Source of the DNA: Trueperella bernardiae
Lineage (GTDB): Bacteria > Actinomycetota > Actinomycetes > Actinomycetales > Actinomycetaceae
Assembly (NCBI RefSeq): GCF_001469025.1
Contig: NZ_LNIZ01000001.1
Coordinates: 1 to 64,000, forward strand
DNA: 64,000 nt
Reading direction: 5' to 3'
Numbering within the stretch: the stretch's first letter is position 1; the number at the start of each line of letters is the position of its first letter. Position numbers and translations under genes: made by a program. Of this stretch, positions 52,089-61,004 are shown piece after piece. The notes beneath the pieces are model-generated. The model made no database searches and was not told the origin of the DNA. It was given only the letters and a program-made list of their open reading frames with translations.

Positions 52089-52376
52089 ATGTCTTTCAAT
52101 CCGGGCGGCGTGAACGAGCGCCTCGCCAAGAACGTCTACCACACGGGCGAGAGCCACATCGTCATCGACCAGGAGCTTGTGCGTTCCACGGGCACGGCCA
52201 AGCGGATCATCGCGGTCTGCCCGGCGCACGTGTATCGCGAGGAGGCCGACGGTACGATCTCGGCCGAGTTCGCCGCGTGCCTGGAGTGCGGGGCGTGCCT
52301 CGCAGTCGCCACCCCCGGGGCCCTGAGCTGGGTTTACCCCGAGGGCGGGATGGGGATCGAGTACCGCGAGGGCTGA
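52089..52376 (+). CDS. fixX: Ferredoxin-like protein FixX
   Basis: A 95-residue protein with the FixX cysteine pattern: VCPAHVY and CLECGACLAVA, enough for one [4Fe-4S] cluster, and the typical ending YPEGGMGIEYREG. ATG follows GGAGGCAGG. It accepts electrons from FixC. It completes the fixABCX set and is convergent with the MFS gene. Confidence 0.93.
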   Translation: MSFNPGGVNERLAKNVYHTGESHIVIDQELVRSTGTAKRIIAVCPAHVYREEADGTISAEFAACLECGACLAVATPGALSWVYPEGGMGIEYREG

Positions 52377-52380
52377 GCCC

Positions 52381-53934
52381 CTACGCCTTGATTTCCGCCG
52401 TGCCCTTGCGCCAGAAGATGACGGCCAGGGTGAGGGCGATGAGCAGGATGAAGGTCACCAGCGCGTAGGCGATGTAGATCGCGTTGTACCACGCCGTGTC
52501 GCCGCTACCAGCGTGCTGGCCCTGGAAGAAGACCGCGGTGATCATTGCGATGCCGATTGCGGTGGCGATGCGCTGACCGGTCTGAACGATGCCGCCGGCG
52601 GTGCCGCCGTGCTCGGCGGGCACGTCGAGCATGGACAGGGTCTGGTTGGTCGAGCCGATCGCGCCCTGGCCGAAGCCGAGCACGCTGACGGGGACCATGA
52701 GCCACCAGAAGGGCAGGCCCTTCCCGATCGCCCAGATCACGCCCATCATGCCGAGCACACCGATCACCATGAGGGCGAGCGAGATGGCCTGCACGGCCCG
52801 GCCCTTGAGGAGGACCCGCTTGCCGGCCCACACTGCCGCATAGGCGGAGACCAACGCGTTGGGTAGCGTGACCAGGCCGACCTCGAGTGCTGAGACGTTA
52901 AGCCCGCGCTGGAGGAAGAGGGCCAGGACTACGAAGATCGACGTCATGCCAAGGAACTGGAAGACGGTAATCGCCGTGGCCCAGGAGAACGTGGAGATGC
53001 CAAACAGCTCGAGGTTAACCATCGGCTCGCGCCCGATCTTCTTGTAGTACGACTCCCAGGCCACCCAGGCCGCGAGCAGGAGGACACCGGCGGGAAGGAG
53101 CGCCCAGGCGAACGCCCAGCCGGTGGACATGAAGGGCAGCATGATGCCGACCACGGCCAGCGCAAGGAGGACCATGCCGAGGAAGTCGAGGTCGATCTTC
53201 GGGCGCTCGTAGAAGCGGCCCTCCTCTTCTTGCATCTCGATGTACTCGCTGCGGGCCTCGGCGCGGTGCGGGCCCACGTGGCGGCGCTCCTTGCCGAATG
53301 GGAGCCAAAGGAAGGCCAGGATGAGGCCGATGATGCCGATGGGGAAGTTGATGATGAATGACCAGCGCCAGCCGGCCGCTTCGCCCAGGATCCCCACGAG
53401 TGCGCCGGACATGAGCGGGCCGGCGGCCACAGACATCGACACGACCAGGCCGAACATGGCGAAGGCCTTCGCGCGGGCTTGGCCCACGAAGTAACGCTGG
53501 ATGAGGCCCGTGGTCTGGGGTGAGAGGATGCCCGCGCCGGCGCCCTGGAGGACGCGCATGAAGTTGAGCATCGTGGCGTCGGTGGCCAGGCCCACGAGCA
53601 GCGAGGACAGGGTGAAGAGCGAAAATCCTGCCACGAAGGCCGAGGAGCGGCCGAACATGTCACCGAGGCGGCCGGCGGGCACCAGGATGATGCCGACGGC
53701 GAGCGCGTAGCCCGACAGCACCCACTGGAGCTGGGAGTCGGAGGCGCTCATGGCGTGGCCGATCGAGGTGAGGATGTTGTTGACGGAGGAGACCTGCAAC
53801 AGGGTCATCATGAGTGGGACGAGGAGAACGAAGAGGAGTTTGTTGCGGTCGTAGACCCGATCTGATCCGGGAACGCGGATGTGACGGGGGTTTGAATTGG
53901 GTTGGTTCGGTTGCCTGCTGACGTTTTCTGCCAT
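52381..53934 (-). CDS. MFS multidrug exporter, DHA2 family
   Basis: A 517-residue transporter with about 14 hydrophobic helices. Motif A-like GRLGDMFGRSSAF follows helix 2, and a motif C-type segment is at GLVVSMSVAAGPLMSGALVG. A loop with many charges (about 220-245) and the LDVPAEHGGTAGGIVQTGQRIATAIG region agree with EmrB/QacA-like drug-H+ antiporters. The substrate is unknown. The start follows GAGGAATCG. Divergent from the S4 protein; no regulator gene lies beside it. Confidence 0.88.
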   Translation of the reverse strand: MAENVSRQPNQPNSNPRHIRVPGSDRVYDRNKLLFVLLVPLMMTLLQVSSVNNILTSIGHAMSASDSQLQWVLSGYALAVGIILVPAGRLGDMFGRSSAFVAGFSLFTLSSLLVGLATDATMLNFMRVLQGAGAGILSPQTTGLIQRYFVGQARAKAFAMFGLVVSMSVAAGPLMSGALVGILGEAAGWRWSFIINFPIGIIGLILAFLWLPFGKERRHVGPHRAEARSEYIEMQEEEGRFYERPKIDLDFLGMVLLALAVVGIMLPFMSTGWAFAWALLPAGVLLLAAWVAWESYYKKIGREPMVNLELFGISTFSWATAITVFQFLGMTSIFVVLALFLQRGLNVSALEVGLVTLPNALVSAYAAVWAGKRVLLKGRAVQAISLALMVIGVLGMMGVIWAIGKGLPFWWLMVPVSVLGFGQGAIGSTNQTLSMLDVPAEHGGTAGGIVQTGQRIATAIGIAMITAVFFQGQHAGSGDTAWYNAIYIAYALVTFILLIALTLAVIFWRKGTAEIKA

Positions 53935-54049
53935 CGATTCCTCACAAACAAAAAGGGCGCACTAAGCACCTCTGTTTTGATCGTAGTGAGGAAGGTCCCG
54001 GGTGGTCAGTTGCGTGGGTCACCGGCGAGGAGTGGTGCGCGACACCGAC

Positions 54050-54055
54050 TACACT
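54050..54055 (+). promoter_or_regulatory. -10 element of the S4-domain gene (leaderless arrangement)
   Basis: TACACT ends 7 bp before ATG 54063 with no ribosome site between them. Confidence 0.5.
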
Positions 54056-54062
54056 GTCTGTC

Positions 54063-54443
54063 ATGGAAAGCGTGCGCATCGATCAGTGGCTGTGGGCCGT
54101 GCGGCAAACGAAGACCCGTTCGGCGGCCACCGCCGCGTGCCGGGCCGGCCACGTGCGGGTCAACGACGAGCCGGTCAAGGCGGCCACGAAGGTGAAGGTG
54201 GGTGACGTCGTGCGCTACCGCGTGCAGGGCTGGGACCGGATCCTCGAGGTCAAGCAGCTGCTCCTCAAACGCGTGGGCGCGCCCGTGGCCCGGGAAGCCT
54301 ACACGGACCTGACCCTGCCCCGGCCCAAGGTCTGCGTGCCGATCGCCACGCGCGAGCCCGGCGCCGGGCGGCCCACCAAGCGCGAGCGTCGCGAACTGGA
54401 CCGGCTGTTTGGGCGGGATTCGAACTACGGGCGAATGCGGTAA
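54063..54443 (+). CDS. S4-domain RNA-binding protein (Hsp15-like)
   Basis: A 126-residue protein. The S4 domain (MESVRIDQWLWAVRQTKTRSAATAACRAGHVRVNDE, about 1-60) matches the Hsp15/YrfH family that binds stalled 50S subunits carrying nascent chains. The C-terminal part is basic (GRPTKRERRELDRLFGRDS). A TACACT box 7 bp upstream suggests leaderless expression. The gene end overlaps the pyrH -10. Confidence 0.9.
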   Translation: MESVRIDQWLWAVRQTKTRSAATAACRAGHVRVNDEPVKAATKVKVGDVVRYRVQGWDRILEVKQLLLKRVGAPVAREAYTDLTLPRPKVCVPIATREPGAGRPTKRERRELDRLFGRDSNYGRMR

Positions 54444-54446
54444 ACT
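54419..54446 (+). promoter_or_regulatory. pyrH promoter overlapping the S4 gene stop
   Basis: TAAACT (54441-54446) includes the S4 gene stop codon; a weak TTCGAA -35 lies 16 bp upstream. pyrH starts 27 bp further. Confidence 0.45.
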
Positions 54447-54473
54447 GGTCATCACCCGACGAAAGGTTCATCC

Positions 54474-55196
54474 ATGTCTGACTCGCAAACGCGACGCCGT
54501 GTCCTGCTTAAACTTTCCGGAGAGGTCTTCGGAGGAGGGGAGGTCGGACTCGACACCTCGGTCTTGACGCGAGTGGCGGGGGAGATCGCCGCGGCGGTGA
54601 ACGACGGGGTGCAGGTCGGCGTCGTTGTCGGTGGCGGAAACTTCTTCCGCGGGGCTGAACTGCAGGAGGCGGGGATGGACCGCGCGCGTGCCGACTACAT
54701 GGGCATGCTCGGCACGGTCATCAACGCCGTGGCTCTCCAGGACTTTCTTGAAAGCGCAGGCGTTCCCTCCCGCGTGCAGACCGCGATCACGATGGCGCAG
54801 GTCGCGGAGGCCTACATCCCGCTGCGAGCGATCCGCCACCTGGAGAAGGGGCGCGTGGTGATCTTCGGGGCCGGCGCCGGCATGCCCTACTTCTCTACCG
54901 ACACCGTTTCGGCCCAGCGCGCCCTCGAACTGCGTTGCGACGAACTACTCGTGGGCAAGAACGGAGTGGACGGCGTTTACAGCGCGGACCCGCGCACGGA
55001 TCCGGAGGCCGTCAAGCTCGATTACCTCACCTACGACGACGCGCTTCGCAAGGGCCTGCGTGTGGTTGACGCGGCCGCATTCTCGCTGTGTCAAGATAAT
55101 GGAATGACAATGCGCGTCTTTGGCATGGTGGAACCTGGAAACGTCACCCGTGCTCTGCGCGGCGAAAATATCGGAACACTCGTAACAAAGAACTGA
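54474..55196 (+). CDS. pyrH: Uridylate kinase
   Basis: A 240-residue hexameric UMP kinase (UMP + ATP to UDP + ADP). Motifs: [19 protein letters not shown] and the C-terminal [16 protein letters not shown] 54474 follows GAAAGG. frr starts 7 bp after the stop, as is usual. Confidence 0.97.
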   Translation: MSDSQTRRRVLLKLSGEVFGGGEVGLDTSVLTRVAGEIAAAVNDGVQVGVVVGGGNFFRGAELQEAGMDRARADYMGMLGTVINAVALQDFLESAGVPSRVQTAITMAQVAEAYIPLRAIRHLEKGRVVIFGAGAGMPYFSTDTVSAQRALELRCDELLVGKNGVDGVYSADPRTDPEAVKLDYLTYDDALRKGLRVVDAAAFSLCQDNGMTMRVFGMVEPGNVTRALRGENIGTLVTKN

Positions 55197-55203
55197 GGAC
55201 ACC

Positions 55204-55761
55204 ATGATTGAAGATGCACTGCTCGAAGGCGAAGAGATGATGGAGAAGGCTCTGGGCGCCCTGCGTAACGAGTTTTCCAAGATCCGCTCCGGGCGCGCGA
55301 ACCCCGAACTGTTCACCTCCCTCATCGTCGACTACTATGGCTCGCCCACGCAGATGCAGCAGATCGCCTCGGTGACCGTGCCCGAGGCGCGCACGGTCAT
55401 CATCACCCCCTACGATCGCACTGCGATGAAGGACATCGAGAAGGCGATTCGCGACGCCGACCTGGGCGTCAACCCCACCGACGACGGGCAGGTGCTGCGC
55501 ATCAACCTGCCGGCCCTCACCGAGGAGCGCCGCAAGGAGTACGTCAAGCTCGCCCGCACGAAGGCCGAGGAGTCGAAGATTTCGGTGCGCTCCGCGCGTC
55601 GTAAGGCCAAGGACGTCCTGGAGAAGATCAAGAAGGACGGCGAGGCCGGAGAGGACGAGGTCGAGCGCGCAGAGAAGGAGCTCGAGGCCCTGACCAAGCG
55701 CTTCACCGACCAGGTGGACGCGCTGCTCGAGGGCAAAGAGAAAGACCTCATGGAGATCTGA
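55204..55761 (+). CDS. frr: Ribosome recycling factor
   Basis: A 185-residue protein that splits post-termination ribosomes together with EF-G. The typical two-domain helical protein, with SKIRSGRANPELF near the N-terminus and KLARTKAEESKISVRSARRKA. It overlaps cdsA by one base. Confidence 0.97.
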   Translation: MIEDALLEGEEMMEKALGALRNEFSKIRSGRANPELFTSLIVDYYGSPTQMQQIASVTVPEARTVIITPYDRTAMKDIEKAIRDADLGVNPTDDGQVLRINLPALTEERRKEYVKLARTKAEESKISVRSARRKAKDVLEKIKKDGEAGEDEVERAEKELEALTKRFTDQVDALLEGKEKDLMEI

Positions 55762-56645
55762 TGCCCTCAGATCAGCCGCAAGCCGCGATTTTCTCGCGGC
55801 TTGCTCCGCGTCCACCCAAGCCACCCGAGGAGTCCCATTCTCGGGCCGGCCGCAACCTCAAGGCGGCCATCCCCACTGCGCTCATCCTGCTCGCCCTCGT
55901 GGCGGCGTCGATCTTCATCCGCATCGAGGTCTTCGCGGGCCTGGTAGTGGTGGCGCTCGGGATCGCGCAGTGGGAGATGGCGGGCGCCCTGCTCGCGCGC
56001 AATTTCAAGATCCCGCTCCTCGTTCTGATCGCGGGCCAGACAGCGATGGCGGTGGGCACCTGGTTCTACGGGATTCAGGCCGCGCTCATCATCTACATGG
56101 TGACCTGCGTCCTAGCGTTGCTGGTCAACGGGTATGCGCGCGCCGCGGGCGTGACGGACGCGCTCGCGGGCTGCTTCTCGCTGGGCTGGATCGGGCTCAT
56201 GGGCAGCTTCGCGGTGGCGATGGCGACGATGCCGCACGGGGCTTGGGTGATTACGGCCTTCATCCTGTTGCCGGTGGCGAACGACACGGGTGGCTGGCTG
56301 GCTGGCGTCCTGTTTGGCAAGCACCCGATCTCGCCGTCGATCTCGCCGAAGAAGTCCTGGGAGGGCTTTGCCGGCTCGGTGATCGCCTGCTTCCTCGTGG
56401 CTTGGTTCTTCGTGGGGTCCATGGTGGGCCTTTCCTGGCCGTGGGTGGTTCTGTTCGCGCTCGTCACCCCCGTCATGTCCACCGCCGGGGACTTCTCCGA
56501 GTCGCTGCTCAAGCGCGACCTCGCGATCAAGGACATGGGCTCGATCTTCCCCGGCCACGGCGGCATGCTTGACCGGATTGACTCCATCCTTTTTTGTGCC
56601 CCTGCGTGCTACCTCATGTTTGCCGGTGGCCTGGGGTTGCTATAG
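55761..56645 (+). CDS. cdsA: Phosphatidate cytidylyltransferase
   Basis: A 294-residue integral membrane enzyme making CDP-diacylglycerol for phospholipid synthesis. About eight helices; the C-terminal CDS signature is complete (KDMGSIFPGHGGMLDR). The N-terminal about 35 residues are soluble and Pro-rich. It is translationally coupled to frr. Its stop overlaps the -10 region of rlmN. Confidence 0.95.
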   Translation: MPSDQPQAAIFSRLAPRPPKPPEESHSRAGRNLKAAIPTALILLALVAASIFIRIEVFAGLVVVALGIAQWEMAGALLARNFKIPLLVLIAGQTAMAVGTWFYGIQAALIIYMVTCVLALLVNGYARAAGVTDALAGCFSLGWIGLMGSFAVAMATMPHGAWVITAFILLPVANDTGGWLAGVLFGKHPISPSISPKKSWEGFAGSVIACFLVAWFFVGSMVGLSWPWVVLFALVTPVMSTAGDFSESLLKRDLAIKDMGSIFPGHGGMLDRIDSILFCAPACYLMFAGGLGLL

Positions 56646-56646
56646 T
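56641..56646 (+). promoter_or_regulatory. -10 element of rlmN (leaderless arrangement)
   Basis: TATAGT overlaps the cdsA stop and ends 9 bp before the rlmN ATG 56656; no ribosome site. Confidence 0.45.
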
Positions 56647-56655
56647 GCAGGCACG

Positions 56656-57933
56656 ATGATGAACGTTCAGCCCAAGCAAGTTAAGCCTCGCGTGGAGAGC
56701 GGCGAGCGCCCCACGCTCACCTTCCAGCAAAAGCGGCGCGGCAAGCCTCCGCGTCATCTGGCCGACCTCGATCGCGAGCAGCGCCGCGCCCTCGTGGCCG
56801 ACATGGGCCTGCCGGCCTTCCGTGCCGACCAGGTTTCGCGTCACTACTTCGACCACCGTACGGCTGCCCCGGCGCAGATGACAGACCTGCCCCAAGGTCA
56901 GCGCGAGGAGATCGTGTCCCAGCTCCTGCCGCCCTTGGTGAAGAAGGTCTCCGAGCAGTATGCCGATGGTGGGCGCACCCTCAAGGTTTTGTGGAAGCTG
57001 TTTGACGACGCGGTGGTGGAGTCGGTCCTCATGGGCTACCCGGATCGGGCTACGCTGTGTCTGTCCTCCCAGGCCGGTTGCGGCATGGCTTGTCCGTTTT
57101 GCGCCACGGGCCAGGCGGGCCTGACCCGCAACCTGTCCACGGCCGAGATCGTGGAGCAGCTGCGCCTCAACATGGCGCTCGCCGAGTCGGGCGCGCTCGG
57201 CGAGTCTGTGAAGGTGACGAACGTGGTGTTCATGGGCATGGGTGAGCCGATGGCGAACTACCCGGCCGTGCGGGCGGCGTTGCATCGGATGATCGACCCG
57301 TCCCCGGAGGGCTTCGGCATGGCGGCCCGCCACGTGACGGTCTCCACGGTGGGCCTGGTGCCGGCGATCCTCAAGCTGGCCGAGGAGGGGCTACAGGTGA
57401 CGCTCGCGGTCTCACTCCACGCTCCCGACGACGGCCTGCGCGATGACCTCATTCCGATCAACTCGCGCTACAAGGTGGGTGAGCTGCTGGACGCCGCGCG
57501 GCACTATTTCGTGCGCACGGGCCGGCGCGTTTCGATTGAGTATGCCCTCATCAAGGACATGAACGATCATCAGTGGCGGGCGGAGCTGCTGGCGGCTGAG
57601 CTCAATGCGCGCGGGCGCGGCTGGGCGCACGTCAACCCCATTCCGCTCAACCCCACGCCGGGAAGCATCTGGACGGCGTCGACGGATCGGGCGACACGCA
57701 CGTTCGTCCAGACCTTGATCGATGCCGGGATTTCGACAACGATTAGGGACACGCGCGGTTCGGATATCGACGGTGCGTGCGGGCAGCTCGCCGCGGAGGT
57801 CGTGGACCGGGACAACGTGGCGCGTCGCGCGAAGCAGGCCCAGGAAGCGGTGGAGGCGCGCCTGGCTGAGCACCGTGCCGAGCCTGTCGATTTGGCTGAT
57901 CAACTCGCTGTGATGGAACAGGGGAGAAAATGA
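56656..57933 (+). CDS. rlmN: 23S rRNA (adenine2503-C2)/tRNA methyltransferase RlmN
   Basis: A 425-residue radical-SAM enzyme adding C2 methyl to A2503 and tRNA A37. The Fe-S cluster motif is CGMACPFC, GMGEPMANYPAV follows, and the conserved late Cys that forms the covalent intermediate lies in SDIDGACGQL. ATG 56656 is chosen for the -10 hexamer 9 bp upstream; ATG 56659 is equivalent. The C-terminal tail is longer than usual and acidic. Confidence 0.93.
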   Translation: MMNVQPKQVKPRVESGERPTLTFQQKRRGKPPRHLADLDREQRRALVADMGLPAFRADQVSRHYFDHRTAAPAQMTDLPQGQREEIVSQLLPPLVKKVSEQYADGGRTLKVLWKLFDDAVVESVLMGYPDRATLCLSSQAGCGMACPFCATGQAGLTRNLSTAEIVEQLRLNMALAESGALGESVKVTNVVFMGMGEPMANYPAVRAALHRMIDPSPEGFGMAARHVTVSTVGLVPAILKLAEEGLQVTLAVSLHAPDDGLRDDLIPINSRYKVGELLDAARHYFVRTGRRVSIEYALIKDMNDHQWRAELLAAELNARGRGWAHVNPIPLNPTPGSIWTASTDRATRTFVQTLIDAGISTTIRDTRGSDIDGACGQLAAEVVDRDNVARRAKQAQEAVEARLAEHRAEPVDLADQLAVMEQGRK

Positions 57934-58475
57934 CGGATACATTCAAGCGGGTCGGCGGCCTCAACAACGGCTACAACCCGACCCAGGTCGATGAGTTCCT
58001 TGAGCAGGCCAAGCTGGCCTACGCCGGGGACGAGTCGATTGACATTGACGAGGTGGCCGTGCGCGGCGTCGCGTTCGACTGGGTGCGCAAGGGTTACACG
58101 CCCGCGCTGGTCGACGCCGCCCTCGATCGCCTCGAGTCGGCGTTCGTTCAGCGTCGCCGGGCCAAGGTCATGGAGGCCGAGGGGGAGGAGGCGTGGCTCG
58201 CCGCCACCTACAAGCAGGCCCAGGCCCTCTACCCGCGCTTGCTCCGTCCGGCCGGGGAGCGCTTCGCCGACGCCGATGGGCGTGGTTATAAGAAGGCGGA
58301 CGTCGATGCGCTGCTCGAGCGCCTGTCAGAGTACTTTGCGGGCAAGGCGGAGCTGACGTCGGCCGAGGTGCGCGGGGCCACCTTCGGCTCGGCCCGCGGT
58401 GCCGATGCCTACCGCGAGTCCGTGGTTGACGTCTTCTTGGACCACGCCGTCTCCGTCCTGCTGGCGGTGGAGTGA
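57930..58475 (+). CDS. DivIVA-domain repeat protein
   Basis: A 181-residue protein built from repeated DivIVA-like units: FKRVGGLNNGYNPTQVDEFL, GVAFDWVRKGYTPALVDAAL and GRGYKKADVDALL. Such proteins interact with polar or septal growth factors in actinobacteria, but this compact one lacks the usual coiled coil, so its role is uncertain. It overlaps rlmN by 4 bp and dxr by one base. Confidence 0.82.
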   Translation: MTDTFKRVGGLNNGYNPTQVDEFLEQAKLAYAGDESIDIDEVAVRGVAFDWVRKGYTPALVDAALDRLESAFVQRRRAKVMEAEGEEAWLAATYKQAQALYPRLLRPAGERFADADGRGYKKADVDALLERLSEYFAGKAELTSAEVRGATFGSARGADAYRESVVDVFLDHAVSVLLAVE

Positions 58476-59686
58476 TGCGCGACGTCGTCCTGCTCGGATC
58501 CACTGGCTCGATCGGAACCCAGGCCCTCGACGTCATCGCCACCCACCCGGGCCGTTTCCGCGTGCGCGGGCTGGGCGCTGGCGGCGCCAACATTGAGCTG
58601 CTCGCCCGCCAGGCGTTTGACCACGACGTCGATCGGGTGGCAATCGCCGCCGACCGCGCCGGCGAATTCGCCGAGGCATGGAAGGCCGTGGCGGGCGACG
58701 CGCCCGCGCCGGAGGTGGCGTGCGGCGAGGAGGCGATGGTGGAGCTGGCCGGCTTCCTGTCCGGCACGGCGGAGGATTCGGGCGTGGTGCTCAACGGCAT
58801 CACCGGCTCGATCGGGCTGCGCCCCACGCTCGCCGCGCTGCGATCGGGCGCCACGCTGGCGCTGGCGAACAAGGAGTCGCTGGTGATCGGCGGCGGGCTG
58901 ATTAAGGACGCGATGTCGTGGCCGGGCCAGATCGTACCGGTCGATTCGGAGCATTCGGCGCTCGCGCAGGCCCTGCGTTCGGGCCGCCACGAAAAGGGGC
59001 TGACCAGCCCGGTGGTGACCGGCAAGAGCGAGGTACGCCGGCTGGTGCTGACCGCCTCGGGCGGCCCGTTCCGCGGCCGCACCCGCGCCGAGCTTGAGGA
59101 CGTGACGCCCGCGCAGGCGCTCAACCATCCCACGTGGGCGATGGGCCCCGTGGTGACGATCAACTCCTCGACCCTCATCAACAAGGGCCTCGAGCTTATC
59201 GAGGCGGCCCTGCTGTTCGACGTGGCACCGGCGGACATTACGGTGGTAGTCCACCCGCAGTCGATTATTCACTCGATGGTGGAGTTCATCGACGGTTCCA
59301 CGATCGCCCAGGCCTCCCCGCCTGACATGCGCCTGCCGATCGGGCTCGGCCTGTCCTGGCCCGCGCGCCTGGAGGACGTGGCGCGCCCGTGCGCGTGGGA
59401 TGTGCCGGCCGCCTGGACGTTTGAGCCCTACGACGCCGATGTCTTCCCAGCGATCGACCTGGCCCGTTCCGCCGTGGCGGCCTCCGCCCTCCACCCGGCG
59501 GTGCTGAACGCGGCGAACGAGGTGTGCGTGGATGCCTTCCTTGCCTCCCAGATCGGTTACCTCGACATTGTGGACACCGTGGCGGCCGTGCTTGATTCCT
59601 TCGATGGGACCGGCGAGGTCTCGCTTGCCGGCGTGCTTGCGGCCGACGCCTGGGCGCGCCGCGCCGCGCGAGAGCGGCTGGGCTGA
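58475..59686 (+). CDS. dxr: 1-deoxy-D-xylulose 5-phosphate reductoisomerase
   Basis: A 403-residue NADPH enzyme, second step of the MEP isoprenoid pathway. The cofactor motif LLGSTGSIG is at the N-terminus, then ANKESLVIGG, PVDSEHSAL, the active-site TASGGPFRG and the metal-binding NSSTLINKGLELIEA. ATG 58475 overlaps the previous stop; the GTG just before it is the other option. ispG of the same pathway lies two genes on. Confidence 0.96.
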   Translation: MRDVVLLGSTGSIGTQALDVIATHPGRFRVRGLGAGGANIELLARQAFDHDVDRVAIAADRAGEFAEAWKAVAGDAPAPEVACGEEAMVELAGFLSGTAEDSGVVLNGITGSIGLRPTLAALRSGATLALANKESLVIGGGLIKDAMSWPGQIVPVDSEHSALAQALRSGRHEKGLTSPVVTGKSEVRRLVLTASGGPFRGRTRAELEDVTPAQALNHPTWAMGPVVTINSSTLINKGLELIEAALLFDVAPADITVVVHPQSIIHSMVEFIDGSTIAQASPPDMRLPIGLGLSWPARLEDVARPCAWDVPAAWTFEPYDADVFPAIDLARSAVAASALHPAVLNAANEVCVDAFLASQIGYLDIVDTVAAVLDSFDGTGEVSLAGVLAADAWARRAARERLG

Positions 59687-60957
59687 TGGCCGCCCTCGGC
59701 ATCGCGTTCCTCATTCTTGGCCTGCTGGCCTCGGTGGCGATCCACGAGCTGGGCCACCTGCTGCCCGCCAAGCGCTTTGGGGTCAAGGTCTCGCAGTACT
59801 TCATCGGCTTTGGCCCCACCCTGTGGTCGACCACCCGGGGCGGCACCGAGTACGGCATCAAGGCGATCCCGCTCGGTGGCTTCGTGCGGATCGCGGGCAT
59901 GCTGGCCCCGGCCAGGCCGGGCACCCCCGTGGAGAAGAACGGCCAGATCACGGTGGCCGAGGAGGCGCGCCAGGCCTCGGCCGCCGAACTCGGGCCGGGG
60001 GAGGAGCACCAGGCCTTCTGGCGCCTCACCGCGCCGAAGAAGCTCGCCGTCATGTTCGGCGGGCCGTTGACCAACCTGGTGCTCGCCGCCCTCCTCATCG
60101 CCGGGGTCGTCTCCGGCATCGGGATCTCCCAGCCGACCACCGCGGTGGGGGCGATCATGCCGTGCGTCGGGCAGGCCGAGGCCGACCAGTGCGAGGGCAA
60201 GGAGCCAAGCCCGGCCGCGCTGTCCGGGCTGGAGGTTGGCGACGTCATCGTCGAATGGGGCCGGCGCGAGGTGGCCACGTGGCCCGAGCTCTCCGCCGCG
60301 ATCGCCCAGGGCGGCACCGGGCAGGTGACGGTCCGGGTGTTGCGTGGGGGCGAGCCGGCCGACGTCGTTATCACACCCGTGCCGGTGGAGCAGACCAAGC
60401 AGAACGAAGTGGGCGAGGCCGAGGTGCGGGAGGTGCCGTATGCCGGCATCGCGCCGGCCTTCGAGCGCCAGCGCCAGCCGTTCACGCGCGCGGCGGACGT
60501 GACCGCCACCATCGCCGCAGGGACTGCCAAGGTGGTCCTCACCCTGCCCGCCCAGCTGTGGCACATGGCCACGAACCTGGTGACGGGTGGGGAGCGCGAC
60601 CAGACCGGGGTTGTGGGGATCGTGGGCGTGGCGGACATCGCCGGTAACATCACCTCCTCGAACGCGGTGAACTACACGGCGGCGGACCGGGTGGCGGACC
60701 TGACGATGCTGCTGGCGGGGCTCAACATGTCGCTGTTCGTGTTCAATATGATCCCGCTGCTGCCACTGGACGGCGGGCACATCCTCGGCGCGATCCTCGA
60801 AGGCACCCGGCGCACGATCGCCAAGGCACGCGGCAAGGCTGATCCCGGGCCGTTCGATACCGCCCGCCTCCTGCCGCTGAGCAACGCCGTGTTCTTCGCG
60901 CTGATCGCGATGACGATCCTGCTGATCGTGGCCGATATCGTGAACCCGGTCGTCTAG
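59686..60957 (+). CDS. rseP: Site-2 protease RseP/Rip1-type zinc metalloprotease
   Basis: A 423-residue M50 intramembrane protease. The catalytic motif HELGH is at 20-24 in helix 1 and the second zinc ligand is in LDGGHI. A PDZ domain (about 145-225) contains GLEVGDVIVEWG with two nearby Cys (about 163-175). It cleaves membrane-embedded anti-sigma factors or similar substrates. It overlaps dxr by one base; the dxr-rseP-ispG order is conserved in actinobacteria. Confidence 0.94.
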   Translation: MAALGIAFLILGLLASVAIHELGHLLPAKRFGVKVSQYFIGFGPTLWSTTRGGTEYGIKAIPLGGFVRIAGMLAPARPGTPVEKNGQITVAEEARQASAAELGPGEEHQAFWRLTAPKKLAVMFGGPLTNLVLAALLIAGVVSGIGISQPTTAVGAIMPCVGQAEADQCEGKEPSPAALSGLEVGDVIVEWGRREVATWPELSAAIAQGGTGQVTVRVLRGGEPADVVITPVPVEQTKQNEVGEAEVREVPYAGIAPAFERQRQPFTRAADVTATIAAGTAKVVLTLPAQLWHMATNLVTGGERDQTGVVGIVGVADIAGNITSSNAVNYTAADRVADLTMLLAGLNMSLFVFNMIPLLPLDGGHILGAILEGTRRTIAKARGKADPGPFDTARLLPLSNAVFFALIAMTILLIVADIVNPVV

Positions 60958-60991
60958 CGTGCCTTCGGTAGGGAATCTTTGCGGGAAGTGA

Positions 60992-60997
60992 CATAAT
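60992..60997 (+). promoter_or_regulatory. -10 element of ispG (leaderless arrangement)
   Basis: CATAAT ends 7 bp before GTG 61005; no ribosome site lies between. Confidence 0.4.
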
Positions 60998-61004
60998 CGT
61001 GTTC

